From the NCBI RefSeq assembly GCF_027853245.1, contig NZ_JAPTZM010000001.1: a stretch of 64,000 nucleotides of DNA; one strand, given 5' to 3'. The position numbers and the translations under genes are program-made. The notes beneath the pieces are model-generated. The model saw only the letters and a list, made by a program, of their open reading frames with translations. It was not told the DNA's origin and did not search any database. Below, one piece after another: positions 1 through 7,603 of the stretch. The stretch's first letter is position 1; every line of letters starts with the position of its first letter. Source of the DNA: Atlantibacter subterraneus (GTDB lineage Bacteria > Pseudomonadota > Gammaproteobacteria > Enterobacterales > Enterobacteriaceae).

Positions 1-348
1 GGGCTTATTAACGTAGCTCAGGTGGCCGGTTTGCGAGTCGGCGAAGCGAACAAACAGCGTCGGCTCGGGATTCTGCTCATTAAATTCGACGCGTTTTTCG
101 CTATAGTTCATGCCGACGCAGATAATTTTGGTCGGGTTATCGATAACCGGCAGAAATTCGACCTCGTTAATAGCGTAATCAGCGGCGGCACTGGCAATTT
201 CTCTCAGGCTGGAAACATCTTCATGCTCGAGAAACGCTTTTAATGACGGATAACGATTACCATAAATTGCGCTGACATCAATAATGCCGGCTTCCTTTAC
301 GATACCGAATTTATTTTTACCGCTAATGCTAAAGTTGACAATTTTCAT
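1..348 (-). CDS. Fumarylacetoacetate hydrolase family protein, N-terminal part (runs off window)
   Basis: The complement reads in one open frame from an ATG at 348 to the window edge, 116 codons. It begins MKIVNFSISGK and contains the run ICVGMNYSEKRVEF followed by PTLFVRF, which is the usual start of the catalytic fold of FAH-family enzymes (acylpyruvate or fumarylacetoacetate hydrolases, decarboxylases or isomerases acting on 2-oxo acids through a metal ion). The metal-binding residues lie in the missing part. It follows the LeuD-like gene by 14 bases on the same strand, so it is probably the third gene of the LeuC-LeuD-FAH operon. The substrate cannot be told. The ORF track does not list it because the stop is outside the window. 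Confidence 0.8.
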   Translation of the reverse strand, partial: MKIVNFSISGKNKFGIVKEAGIIDVSAIYGNRYPSLKAFLEHEDVSSLREIASAAADYAINEVEFLPVIDNPTKIICVGMNYSEKRVEFNEQNPEPTLFVRFADSQTGHLSYVNKP

Positions 349-362
349 TGCGTTTATTCCTG

Positions 363-980
363 TTAATACTGAACGGTTCTGTGCCACGGATTGCGGGCAA
401 AGTATTGCTCTTCGAACTGCTTAATTTCCCGGGTAAAAGACAGGGTGAAGCCGATAGCATCCAGTCCCTGTAACAACATATCCTTTTTAATTTGGTCAAC
501 AGTAAAAGCGTATTGATTATCTGCACTGGTAATAGTCTGCTGCGCTAAATCGACCTGTAGAGTATTGGTCTCGCGCTGCGTAATAGCGTTGGCGATTTGC
601 TGTATTTCCGTCTCGCTGAGGCAAATGGTTAATACGCCGTTGCGCAGGCAGTTATCATTAAATATTCCGGCAAATGATGTGCCGATTAACGCTTTGATTC
701 CCAGCTGCTTTAATCCCCATACCGCATGTTCCCGGCTGGAACCGCAGCCAAAATTAGGGCCGACAACCAGAAAACTCGCCCCCAGCCATCCCGGCTGATT
801 TAAAATGAAATCCTCATTCAGGCTGCCGTCCTGATTAAAGCGTAAATCAAAAAATAAGCCTTTATCCAGCCCGCTGCGGTCAATGCCTTTAAGAAACTGC
901 TTCGGCATAATCACATCGGTATCAATATTTGCCGCCATCATCGGGGCGGCAATACCCGTTACGCAGTTAAACGCTTCCAT
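363..980 (-). CDS. LeuD-like small subunit of a 3-isopropylmalate dehydratase-type hydro-lyase
   Basis: The 205-residue protein has the aconitase swivel-domain features of LeuD: ANIDTDVIMPKQFL near the N-terminus and GCGSSREHAVW near residue 80. The family pairs with a LeuC-type Fe-S subunit to move a hydroxyl group by dehydration and rehydration of a dicarboxylate or tricarboxylate. The partner gene is immediately upstream (2-base gap) and the next gene encodes an FAH-family enzyme rather than leuA or leuB. The pair is therefore probably not the leucine-biosynthesis enzyme but a paralog serving catabolism of a substituted malate, citramalate or similar acid. That role is inference. Confidence 0.85.
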   Translation of the reverse strand: MEAFNCVTGIAAPMMAANIDTDVIMPKQFLKGIDRSGLDKGLFFDLRFNQDGSLNEDFILNQPGWLGASFLVVGPNFGCGSSREHAVWGLKQLGIKALIGTSFAGIFNDNCLRNGVLTICLSETEIQQIANAITQRETNTLQVDLAQQTITSADNQYAFTVDQIKKDMLLQGLDAIGFTLSFTREIKQFEEQYFARNPWHRTVQY

Positions 981-982
981 TA

Positions 983-2407
983 TTAAACCTCGGTGAAATA
1001 TCTGACATCGGTTAAGTGACCGGCGACCGCAGCGGCGGCCACCATCGCCGGGCTCATTAAATGGGTGCGCGAGCCCGCGCCCTGACGGCCTGCGAAATTG
1101 CGGTTAGTGCTGGAGGCGCAGCGATCGCCCGGCGATAGCACGTCTTCATTCATAGCCAGGCACATCGAACACCCTGACTGACGCCACTCGAAACCGGCAT
1201 CGATAAAAATCTGCGCCAGCCCTTCCCGTTCGGCGCGTTCCCGCACCTGGGTCGACCCAGGCACAATCATGCCGCGCACGTGCGGGGCGATTTTTTTGCC
1301 TGCCAGCACCTTCGCCACTTCGCGTAAGTCCTCGATGCGGCTATTGGTGCAGGAACCAATAAAGGCATGGGAGATGCGAATCTCGGTGAACGGTGTACCA
1401 GGCTTAAGTTCCATATAGTTAAGCGCCGTCTGGTAATCGTGCCTTTTCTGCCGATCTTCAATGGATTGCGGATCGGGTATCGCGTCGGTAATCGGGCCAG
1501 CCTGATCGGGGCTGATCCCCCAGCTGATAAAGGGCTCGAGGCGGGAACAGTCGATATAGACTTCTTTATCAAACTTCGCACCCGGATCGCTTTTCAGCGT
1601 CCGCCAGCTCTCTACCGCGCGGTCCCACAGTTCGCCTTTCGGCGCGCGCGGGGTGTCCTTCAGGTAAGCAAAAACCCTGTCATCCGGGGCCATAAAGGCA
1701 CCGCGCGCCCCCGCTTCCACCGCCATATTGCAGATAGTCATGCGCGCTTCCACGCTCAGGTTATCGATAACGCTGCCGCAGAATTCGATGGCGTACCCGG
1801 TCGCGCCATCCGCACCGATACGGGCTATCAGCGCCATGATGACGTCTTTGGAGGTGACGCCTGCGCCGAGCTGGCCTTCCAGGGTGACGCGCATATTGCG
1901 CAGCTTTTTGTACACCAGGGTTTGGGTGGCGAGGAAATGTTCGATCTCCGACGTGCCGATGCCAAAGCCGAAAGCGCCAAGCGCGCCGTAGGTAGTGGTA
2001 TGGCTGTCCCCTGCCGCAATCACCATGCCAGGCATTGCCAGCCCCTGCTCATGCGCTACCACGTGCTCGATGCCCTGACGCTTATCCATCACGTCAAACA
2101 ATTCAATATCAAAGAATCGGCTGTTTTCGGTGAAATATTTCACCTGCAACGCACCGCCGGAATCGGTCATTTCCGGGTTACGCGCGGGCCGGGTCGGATT
2201 AACGTGATCCACATTGAGCAAAACAGATTTTGGGTTCCAGACGCTGCGGTTCTGTTCGCGTAAACCGCTGAACGCCTGCGGGCTGGTATATTCATTGAGA
2301 ATCGAACGATCGATATACAACAGCACATTACCGTCGTCATCGAATTTTTTAATGGTATGGGAATCGATATGTTTATCGTAAAGCGTTTTAGCCATATTCA
2401 TAGTCAT
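983..2407 (-). CDS. LeuC-like large subunit of a 3-isopropylmalate dehydratase-type hydro-lyase
   Basis: This 474-residue protein has the length of LeuC (about 466) and its 4Fe-4S ligands are visible: Cys353 in GSCTNSR and Cys413 and Cys416 in CSMCLAMN. HVNPTRPARN replaces the short loop of E. coli LeuC. ATG codons lie at 2407, 2401 and 2395; the last gives MAKTLYDKH, the usual LeuC start, and no strong Shine-Dalgarno site decides between them. It is the first gene of an operon with the LeuD-like and FAH-like genes and is divergent from a TauE/SafE permease gene across 227 bases that must hold both promoters. Confidence 0.87.
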   Translation of the reverse strand: MTMNMAKTLYDKHIDSHTIKKFDDDGNVLLYIDRSILNEYTSPQAFSGLREQNRSVWNPKSVLLNVDHVNPTRPARNPEMTDSGGALQVKYFTENSRFFDIELFDVMDKRQGIEHVVAHEQGLAMPGMVIAAGDSHTTTYGALGAFGFGIGTSEIEHFLATQTLVYKKLRNMRVTLEGQLGAGVTSKDVIMALIARIGADGATGYAIEFCGSVIDNLSVEARMTICNMAVEAGARGAFMAPDDRVFAYLKDTPRAPKGELWDRAVESWRTLKSDPGAKFDKEVYIDCSRLEPFISWGISPDQAGPITDAIPDPQSIEDRQKRHDYQTALNYMELKPGTPFTEIRISHAFIGSCTNSRIEDLREVAKVLAGKKIAPHVRGMIVPGSTQVRERAEREGLAQIFIDAGFEWRQSGCSMCLAMNEDVLSPGDRCASSTNRNFAGRQGAGSRTHLMSPAMVAAAAVAGHLTDVRYFTEV

Positions 2408-2634
2408 CTCGAATTACTCACGGGTTTGTTTTTTTCCAGTATAAATTTCAGGGGTAATGTGTATAGCCTGTTACGGGTTTAAATAAGTAAAATCATTTTT
2501 TTCAAATCGTGAAAAGTAGACAAATATTCACTATTACAGTCAGTTAGGCGGATTCACAGCCTGTTAAGTACCATTATTATTCCGTAAACGTTAATGCTAT
2601 AGTGCGCGACGGATAAGCGATGCGATGATAGCTA

Positions 2635-3378
2635 ATGAGTACAACATTACTTTTATTTTTCGAATGTTTTTGTATTGGTGGAGGCCTGGGGTTTTTAGGT
2701 GGCCTGTTAGGCATTGGTGGGGGGATTATTGCGATTCCGGTGCTGGCATGGTTATTTCAGATGGATCAGCAACTCGCTCAGGGCACCGTATTAATTATGA
2801 TCATCCCGAACGTAATAATGAGCGTGATTCACTACCGACGGCGCAATGATATTAAATTTAAAAATATTATACCGCTGTGTATTCTCTCGAGCGTATTTTC
2901 TGTTTTCTCTTCGATGTTGGCGATCCATCTTGATGCCGCATCCCTGAATCTGTTTTTTTGTGGCTTTATTTTTTTGCTGGCTTTTTATTATCTCTACACC
3001 ATTGTCATCAACCGCAAAACACCCCGTTATGCCTTGCCTGAATCCTGGTTGCCCGTCACCGGCATCGTATGCGGATTGACCTCTGGCCTGTTTACCGTCG
3101 GCGGAGGTATGGTGATTGTTCCCCTGCTGGTGGCGCTGTTTTCCTACTCGCAGACCAAAGCGCAGGGCACCGCGCTGGCGCTGGTGTTGCCTGGTGCCGT
3201 TACCGCGCTGGTGACCTATGCGGTTGCCGGGCACGTCGCCTGGTCTGTCGGATTGCCGATGGCGCTGGGCGGCGTGTTCACCGTCGCCTGGGGCGTCGCG
3301 CTGGCGCACCGGCTTCCGACGCAAGCGCTGAAAATGTGCTTCTGCGCGATGCTGTTTTTTGTTGCGTTCAGCGCGTAG
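2635..3378 (+). CDS. TauE/SafE family membrane permease (first of two)
   Basis: The 247-residue protein is almost entirely hydrophobic, with about eight membrane segments, and carries the family's duplicated glycine motif: GGLLGIGGGIIAIPVL near residue 25 and GLFTVGGGMVIVPLL near residue 145. TauE/SafE proteins export or import small anions such as sulfite, sulfoacetate or other organic acids across the inner membrane. It is transcribed away from the LeuC-LeuD-FAH operon, so it may carry that pathway's substrate, but no substrate can be read from sequence. It ends 3 bases before the cupin gene's stop on the other strand. Confidence 0.85.
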   Translation: MSTTLLLFFECFCIGGGLGFLGGLLGIGGGIIAIPVLAWLFQMDQQLAQGTVLIMIIPNVIMSVIHYRRRNDIKFKNIIPLCILSSVFSVFSSMLAIHLDAASLNLFFCGFIFLLAFYYLYTIVINRKTPRYALPESWLPVTGIVCGLTSGLFTVGGGMVIVPLLVALFSYSQTKAQGTALALVLPGAVTALVTYAVAGHVAWSVGLPMALGGVFTVAWGVALAHRLPTQALKMCFCAMLFFVAFSA

Positions 3379-3381
3379 TGA

Positions 3382-3903
3382 TTAGCGCTGCCAGTATTTC
3401 GTCAACCCAGGCGTATCTCCATTAACCGGGTCCTGCTCCGGAAACGGCAGCGCGGCGATGCGCGCCAGCATTTCCGGCGTCGCCGCCTGCCTGCACAGAT
3501 CGAAATCCGCGCCTGGCGGATAGGCCCCGACCACCAGAAAATCGGCGCTTGCCGAGAGCCGCCGGTGCCCGGTGCCTGCCGGGAGCAGCAGCACGTCGCC
3601 GGTTTCGACATCGATCGCTTCGCCGCCGGGGCCGCCAAGCATCAGGTGAGCCGAACCCTGCGCCACACCTAACACTTCATGGGCGTTAGAGTGGTAATGG
3701 TGATAGTCGAAAATCCCGTCGCGCCACTGGGGCGGCCAGCCATTATCGGCAAATAGCTGTTCAAACCGGCTGGCGATATCGCCGTCGTTAATCACGTTTT
3801 TATAAATTAACACCGGTAAATGCGGGTTATTAGGCACCCATTCGTGGGCGGCGAGCATCAGGGTTTGAGGAACTATGGTTTGATGAACAGGGGCCTGAGT
3901 CAT
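3382..3903 (-). CDS. Cupin-domain protein (YjlB-like)
   Basis: An ATG at 3903 preceded by AGGAG gives 173 residues; the longer open frame upstream runs into the LysR gene and is not needed. The single cupin barrel shows an HYHSNAHEV motif (metal-binding histidines and a glutamate) and a second motif GDVLLLPAGTGH. The N-terminus (PNNPHLPVLIYKN) is like the Bacillus YjlB group, whose function is not known to me. It lies 43 bases downstream of the LysR gene on the same strand, so the two are probably co-transcribed. It could be a small-molecule sensor or an isomerase or dioxygenase. Confidence 0.75.
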   Translation of the reverse strand: MTQAPVHQTIVPQTLMLAAHEWVPNNPHLPVLIYKNVINDGDIASRFEQLFADNGWPPQWRDGIFDYHHYHSNAHEVLGVAQGSAHLMLGGPGGEAIDVETGDVLLLPAGTGHRRLSASADFLVVGAYPPGADFDLCRQAATPEMLARIAALPFPEQDPVNGDTPGLTKYWQR

Positions 3904-3946
3904 CCGCGATCTCCTTCCGTTAACGTGTCTGTTAACTGTAGACGGC

Positions 3947-4825
3947 TTATCGATCGGCCAGTAACTGTTCCAGAAGACTCTGCATGGCAGGCGAAAGCGT
4001 CGCCGCGTCGCGACAGCAAAAACAGAGCTGGCGCTGCGCCCAGCCGTCTGCCAGCGGCACAATCGCGTAGCCATAGCGCGGCTGGTAGCGCGCGGCTATG
4101 CTTAGCGGCAGCACCCCTATACCAATGCCCTGCGCCACCATTTCGCCGACGCCCTCAAAGGTATTCATGCGAATACGCAGCGTTAGCGGGCGGCTGGCGT
4201 GGGCGTGAATATGCTCCTGTAACGCGCTGCCCGGATATAACCCGACAAACGGCAAGTCCTGAACATCCGCGAAGTGAACCGTTTTCTGCGACGCCAGCGG
4301 ATGCCCCGAAGCGACGATCAGCGCCAGATTGTCGGTGGTCAGCGGATGAAGCAGCAGCCCCTGCGGATCGACGGCATCAGAAACAATCCCCGCCTCGCCC
4401 ACGCCGTTCACCAGGCAAGTGACGATATCGCTGCTGGTGCGCTCCTCCAGTTCGACATGCAAATCAGGGTGCGCCGCCAGCCAGCGCGCCAGCCGGGCAG
4501 GTAAAAACTCGCTTAGCGCCGAGGTATTGGCGTACAGACGCAGCGTCTGCTGCGCGCCGCTGGCAAAGCTATTGAGCTCGCTTTTTAACTGGCTTTGCTG
4601 TTCGAGGATCAGCCGGGCATGGCGTTCAAAGGCTTTGCCTGCCGCCGTGGTCCGTATGCCGCGCGCGTGGCGCTCCAGCAGCTGTACGCCCGCGTCCTGT
4701 TCAATATTACGCAGCCGCTCGCTGGCCGAGGCCAGCGCCAGGTTCGCCCGCAGCGCGCCTTGGGTGATGCTGCCCGCGTCAACGATACATAAGAACAGTT
4801 TTAAATCTGCCAAATCGAGCCGCAT
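3947..4825 (-). CDS. LysR-family transcriptional regulator
   Basis: Starting at the ATG at 4825 (AAGG about 7 bases upstream) the protein has 292 residues, normal for the family. An N-terminal winged helix-turn-helix (LADLKLFLCIVDAGSITQGA, LASASERLRNIE) is followed by a periplasmic-binding-type effector domain. The longer frame to 4906 adds residues unlike LysR proteins. It is divergent from the second TauE/SafE gene, the classical arrangement for a LysR protein that activates its neighbour, so it most likely controls that permease, with an organic acid or sulfur anion as co-inducer (inference). Confidence 0.88.
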   Translation of the reverse strand: MRLDLADLKLFLCIVDAGSITQGALRANLALASASERLRNIEQDAGVQLLERHARGIRTTAAGKAFERHARLILEQQSQLKSELNSFASGAQQTLRLYANTSALSEFLPARLARWLAAHPDLHVELEERTSSDIVTCLVNGVGEAGIVSDAVDPQGLLLHPLTTDNLALIVASGHPLASQKTVHFADVQDLPFVGLYPGSALQEHIHAHASRPLTLRIRMNTFEGVGEMVAQGIGIGVLPLSIAARYQPRYGYAIVPLADGWAQRQLCFCCRDAATLSPAMQSLLEQLLADR

Positions 4826-4940
4826 ACGCTGCCTTTTCTCCCTTCGGTTGCACCGAAGGCCGTGTGGGAAAAACCAGATTGTGCCCTGTCCAGCGCATTG
4901 ATTCAATTAAGCATTACGTTGCATAAAGGCCAGGCGCACG

Positions 4941-5672
4941 ATGAATGAATTAATTTTACTGATGGGGATTTTTATCGCCGCCGGCGTAGTTAAAGGCGTA
5001 ACCGGAATGGGATTACCGACGGTAGCAATGGGATTATTAAGCCTGATGATGCCGCTACCGGTGGCCGCCGCGCTGCTGGTGCTGCCGTCGTTTATCACCA
5101 ATATCTGGCAGCTGTTTAGCGGCCCGTCGCTGAGGCAGATCGTGCGTCGGCTGTGGCCGATGATGGTAGGTATTGTTCCCGCCACGGTCGCCGGTTCGGC
5201 ATTGCTGATCGGCGCGGGGCAATGGGCAACAGCGGGATTGGGCGTGGCGCTGATTGTTTACGCCAGCTATGCGCTGCTGGCCCCGGCGTTGACCGTTCCG
5301 GCGCGCGCCGAGGCGTGGCTTTCGCCGCTCACCGGGGCGATCACCGGCGTGGTGGCCGGCGCGACGGGGGTATTTGTGATGCCTTCAGTACCCTATCTTC
5401 AGGCGCTGTCGATGAGTAAAGATGAACTGGTGCAGGCGCTGGGGCTGTCGTTCACGCTCTCTACCGTGGCGCTGGCGGGCGGTTTAGCGGCGCATAACGC
5501 CTTTGCGGTGGCGCAGCTAAATCAGTCACTGCTGGCGATCGTTCCGGCGCTGCTGGGGATGTGGCTGGGGCAGAAAATCCGTTCGCGCCTGAGCGCTACG
5601 CGTTTCCGGCTGTGCTTTTTGCTGTTTTTACTGGGGCTGGGCGCAGAGCTGGCCTCAAGGCCGTTTATTTGA
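4941..5672 (+). CDS. TauE/SafE family membrane permease (second of two)
   Basis: The 243-residue inner-membrane protein has about eight hydrophobic segments. Its duplicated motif is GVVKGVTGMGLPTVAMG near residue 16 and GVVAGATGVFVMPSVP near residue 140, more degenerate in glycine than in the permease at 2635-3378, so the two belong to different subgroups rather than being a recent duplication. It is divergent from the LysR gene and is probably its target. The substrate is unknown; family members move sulfite, sulfonates or organic acids. Confidence 0.83.
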   Translation: MNELILLMGIFIAAGVVKGVTGMGLPTVAMGLLSLMMPLPVAAALLVLPSFITNIWQLFSGPSLRQIVRRLWPMMVGIVPATVAGSALLIGAGQWATAGLGVALIVYASYALLAPALTVPARAEAWLSPLTGAITGVVAGATGVFVMPSVPYLQALSMSKDELVQALGLSFTLSTVALAGGLAAHNAFAVAQLNQSLLAIVPALLGMWLGQKIRSRLSATRFRLCFLLFLLGLGAELASRPFI

Positions 5673-5676
5673 CGGG

Positions 5677-5704
5677 GCGGCATCGCAGAAAACCGCGATG
5701 CCGC
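5677..5704. terminator. Convergent intergenic hairpin, possible bidirectional terminator
   Basis: A perfect 10-bp stem (GCGGCATCGC with GCGATGCCGC, 8-base loop) fills the 38 bases between the converging TauE/SafE gene and the HEPN-like gene. There is no long T run on either side, so termination would be weak or factor-assisted. Confidence 0.5.
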
Positions 5705-5710
5705 ATACGT

Positions 5711-7582
5711 TTATATTTTGATGCCGTATTTCGCGGCGTTGTCATCGTAAAACTTAATTTCTTTTTTAACTTCATCGATGAGCGGTGAATATTTCTGTTT
5801 GGCAAATTCCACCTGGCGATCGCAGTAATATTTTAACGATTCACGGAACGTTTTAGTGGGTAGAGAACCGTTGATATAGTCTTTATATTTTTCGCCGGTC
5901 GCCGATGCGGCCAGCTCCTCAACGGTTGGGATCTGCCCTGGCGTCCAGAGCGCATAATAATCTTTTTTGCGTGCCTGATAAATTTCGTACCCCACCTTCT
6001 CGCCGTTGTCCTTCAATACCGCTTTTAAGCACGCCGCCTGCGGTACGGTGTATGAAGCATATTTATCATTCAGTTCTTTAAGTTGGGTAACCTGTTCCTG
6101 GCGGTTCCTCGCATACTCTGCCTGCTGTTTTGAATCGGCGCACAGTAAATGAATAATTTTGCTGTGTAACCCATCGTCGTCTTTACCCTCACGTTCGTAT
6201 TCACGCTTAGCCTGAATGGCAGATGTGCATTCAAAATCGCTATTAGAAATACGGTTTTCAGGATGCGCGATAACGTATTCAATGGTCTCGGCGATATTCT
6301 TGCTGTGGCCTTCGTTATACCAGTCTCTCATCGCCGCCGTGAGATACTGGGTTTGCCAGGTCATACCGCCTTCGTTAAACAGTTTTACGGTGCGTAAATC
6401 GCCGCGTTTGATGGCCTGTTGCATCACTTCGCGATCCCACTGCACCCCAAGATTCGCCAGCTCTTTACGCGGGTCAACGCTGGTTTCCTGCTTCACTTTG
6501 CCGAGCTTTTCCTGCACGTCGCTGACTTTATCTTTGATGATTTCGGTATTCACAAAACTGCCGCCGCTAAAATGCAGCGTCACACCGGTAATGGCGATAA
6601 TGCCCACAATACCCACCAGAGCCCAGGTGAGTTTGTGATTAATTTTCTTCACGACGACTTCATTACGTTCAGCGGCAGCATTCAGTTTCGCCAACTGTGC
6701 CTGATAGGCTTTGATAGCCTCGGCGGGCGCGTTGTACAGCGCATCCGGGTCCGTCTGCAAACGCCCCTGCTGGTGGGCGTTGCGCAGCGGCTCTACCACC
6801 TGATCGAAATACTCGTTCAGTAACAGCATTTCCGATTCGGTTAATTTTTTATGGTGGGCGATTTTATTGCGGATATGGTTCAGGCTCTGCAAAAACTGCG
6901 ACAACGTTTCCCGGGTGGTGGAGGCGTAATTCAGCCCCGAGGCGCCGTCAAAATAGGCGTCGTAATAATTCGGGTAATCCTCTTGATTGGAGAAAATAAT
7001 CCGCAGTTGTTCCAGCAACGTACCGCTGAGAATATTGTCCTTCTCGGCGCTTTTCATAATCCGCGCCACCTGCTCTTTACCAAACAGCGTTTGCAGCCGC
7101 TCGGCTAATTTCTGCTGGTCTGCCCAGGCTTCGTCAATCACCTGGCGGATTAACAACTCGATGGCGCGCATCTGGCGCACCGCGTTATCCTCGCTGGTTT
7201 CGTCGGGCAATGAATAGCGGCTGTCCCAGTTCAGCTGCGGATATTTGTGTTTTGCCAGTTCAAGCAGGTTGACGATTTGCAGGCTGTCTATCAGGCATTT
7301 ATTAAGCGCAATCGGATCAAGATGCTGTACATCGTCGCAGCCGCGCAGCCCTCTCATCAGATCCACATAATCCAGTATTTGCTGCCGATTAAATCCCAGC
7401 AACTCGCCCACTTTGATCCAGTTGCCGTTCTCATTGCGGGCGTCGTCCAGCATCCGGTAGCTGGCGTCGAAGCTGTTATTTTCCGGTTGCGGTACGCTCA
7501 ACTCCCTGGCGAGCTGTGCATGGGCCAGGGCGATAATATCCCGTGAGCGGGTAACAATGGCGATAGCGGTTTTATTATTCAT
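5711..7582 (-). CDS. HEPN-like membrane protein with C-terminal ankyrin-like region (unrecognised)
   Basis: This 623-residue protein was not matched to a named family. Residues about 100-270 are helical and contain HIRNKIAHH, an Rx4H motif (Arg238, His243) of the kind that forms the RNase active site in HEPN domains; the preceding helices (IELLIRQVIDEAW) also fit the fold. One membrane segment lies at about 318-338. The C-terminal half begins with a pattern like an ankyrin helix pair (LGVQWDREVMQQAIKRGDLRTVKLF) and is rich in lysine and glutamate. It is the second gene of a two-gene operon, 21 bases after the membrane protein gene at 7604-9661, with GGAG before its ATG. A defence, toxin or stress-RNase role is inference. 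Confidence 0.7.
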   Translation of the reverse strand: MNNKTAIAIVTRSRDIIALAHAQLARELSVPQPENNSFDASYRMLDDARNENGNWIKVGELLGFNRQQILDYVDLMRGLRGCDDVQHLDPIALNKCLIDSLQIVNLLELAKHKYPQLNWDSRYSLPDETSEDNAVRQMRAIELLIRQVIDEAWADQQKLAERLQTLFGKEQVARIMKSAEKDNILSGTLLEQLRIIFSNQEDYPNYYDAYFDGASGLNYASTTRETLSQFLQSLNHIRNKIAHHKKLTESEMLLLNEYFDQVVEPLRNAHQQGRLQTDPDALYNAPAEAIKAYQAQLAKLNAAAERNEVVVKKINHKLTWALVGIVGIIAITGVTLHFSGGSFVNTEIIKDKVSDVQEKLGKVKQETSVDPRKELANLGVQWDREVMQQAIKRGDLRTVKLFNEGGMTWQTQYLTAAMRDWYNEGHSKNIAETIEYVIAHPENRISNSDFECTSAIQAKREYEREGKDDDGLHSKIIHLLCADSKQQAEYARNRQEQVTQLKELNDKYASYTVPQAACLKAVLKDNGEKVGYEIYQARKKDYYALWTPGQIPTVEELAASATGEKYKDYINGSLPTKTFRESLKYYCDRQVEFAKQKYSPLIDEVKKEIKFYDDNAAKYGIKI

Positions 7583-7603
7583 TCGGTTATTTCTCCGTGC
7601 GCA

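Noticed and set aside
1367..2263. 298-codon plus-strand open frame
   Set aside because: It is antisense to the LeuC-like gene, has no ribosome site, and its composition is that of a shadow frame.
363..2407. Annotation as leucine-biosynthesis leuC and leuD
   Set aside because: leuA and leuB are not adjacent, an FAH-family gene follows, and the enterobacterial leuABCD operon is a separate locus; treated as paralogs.
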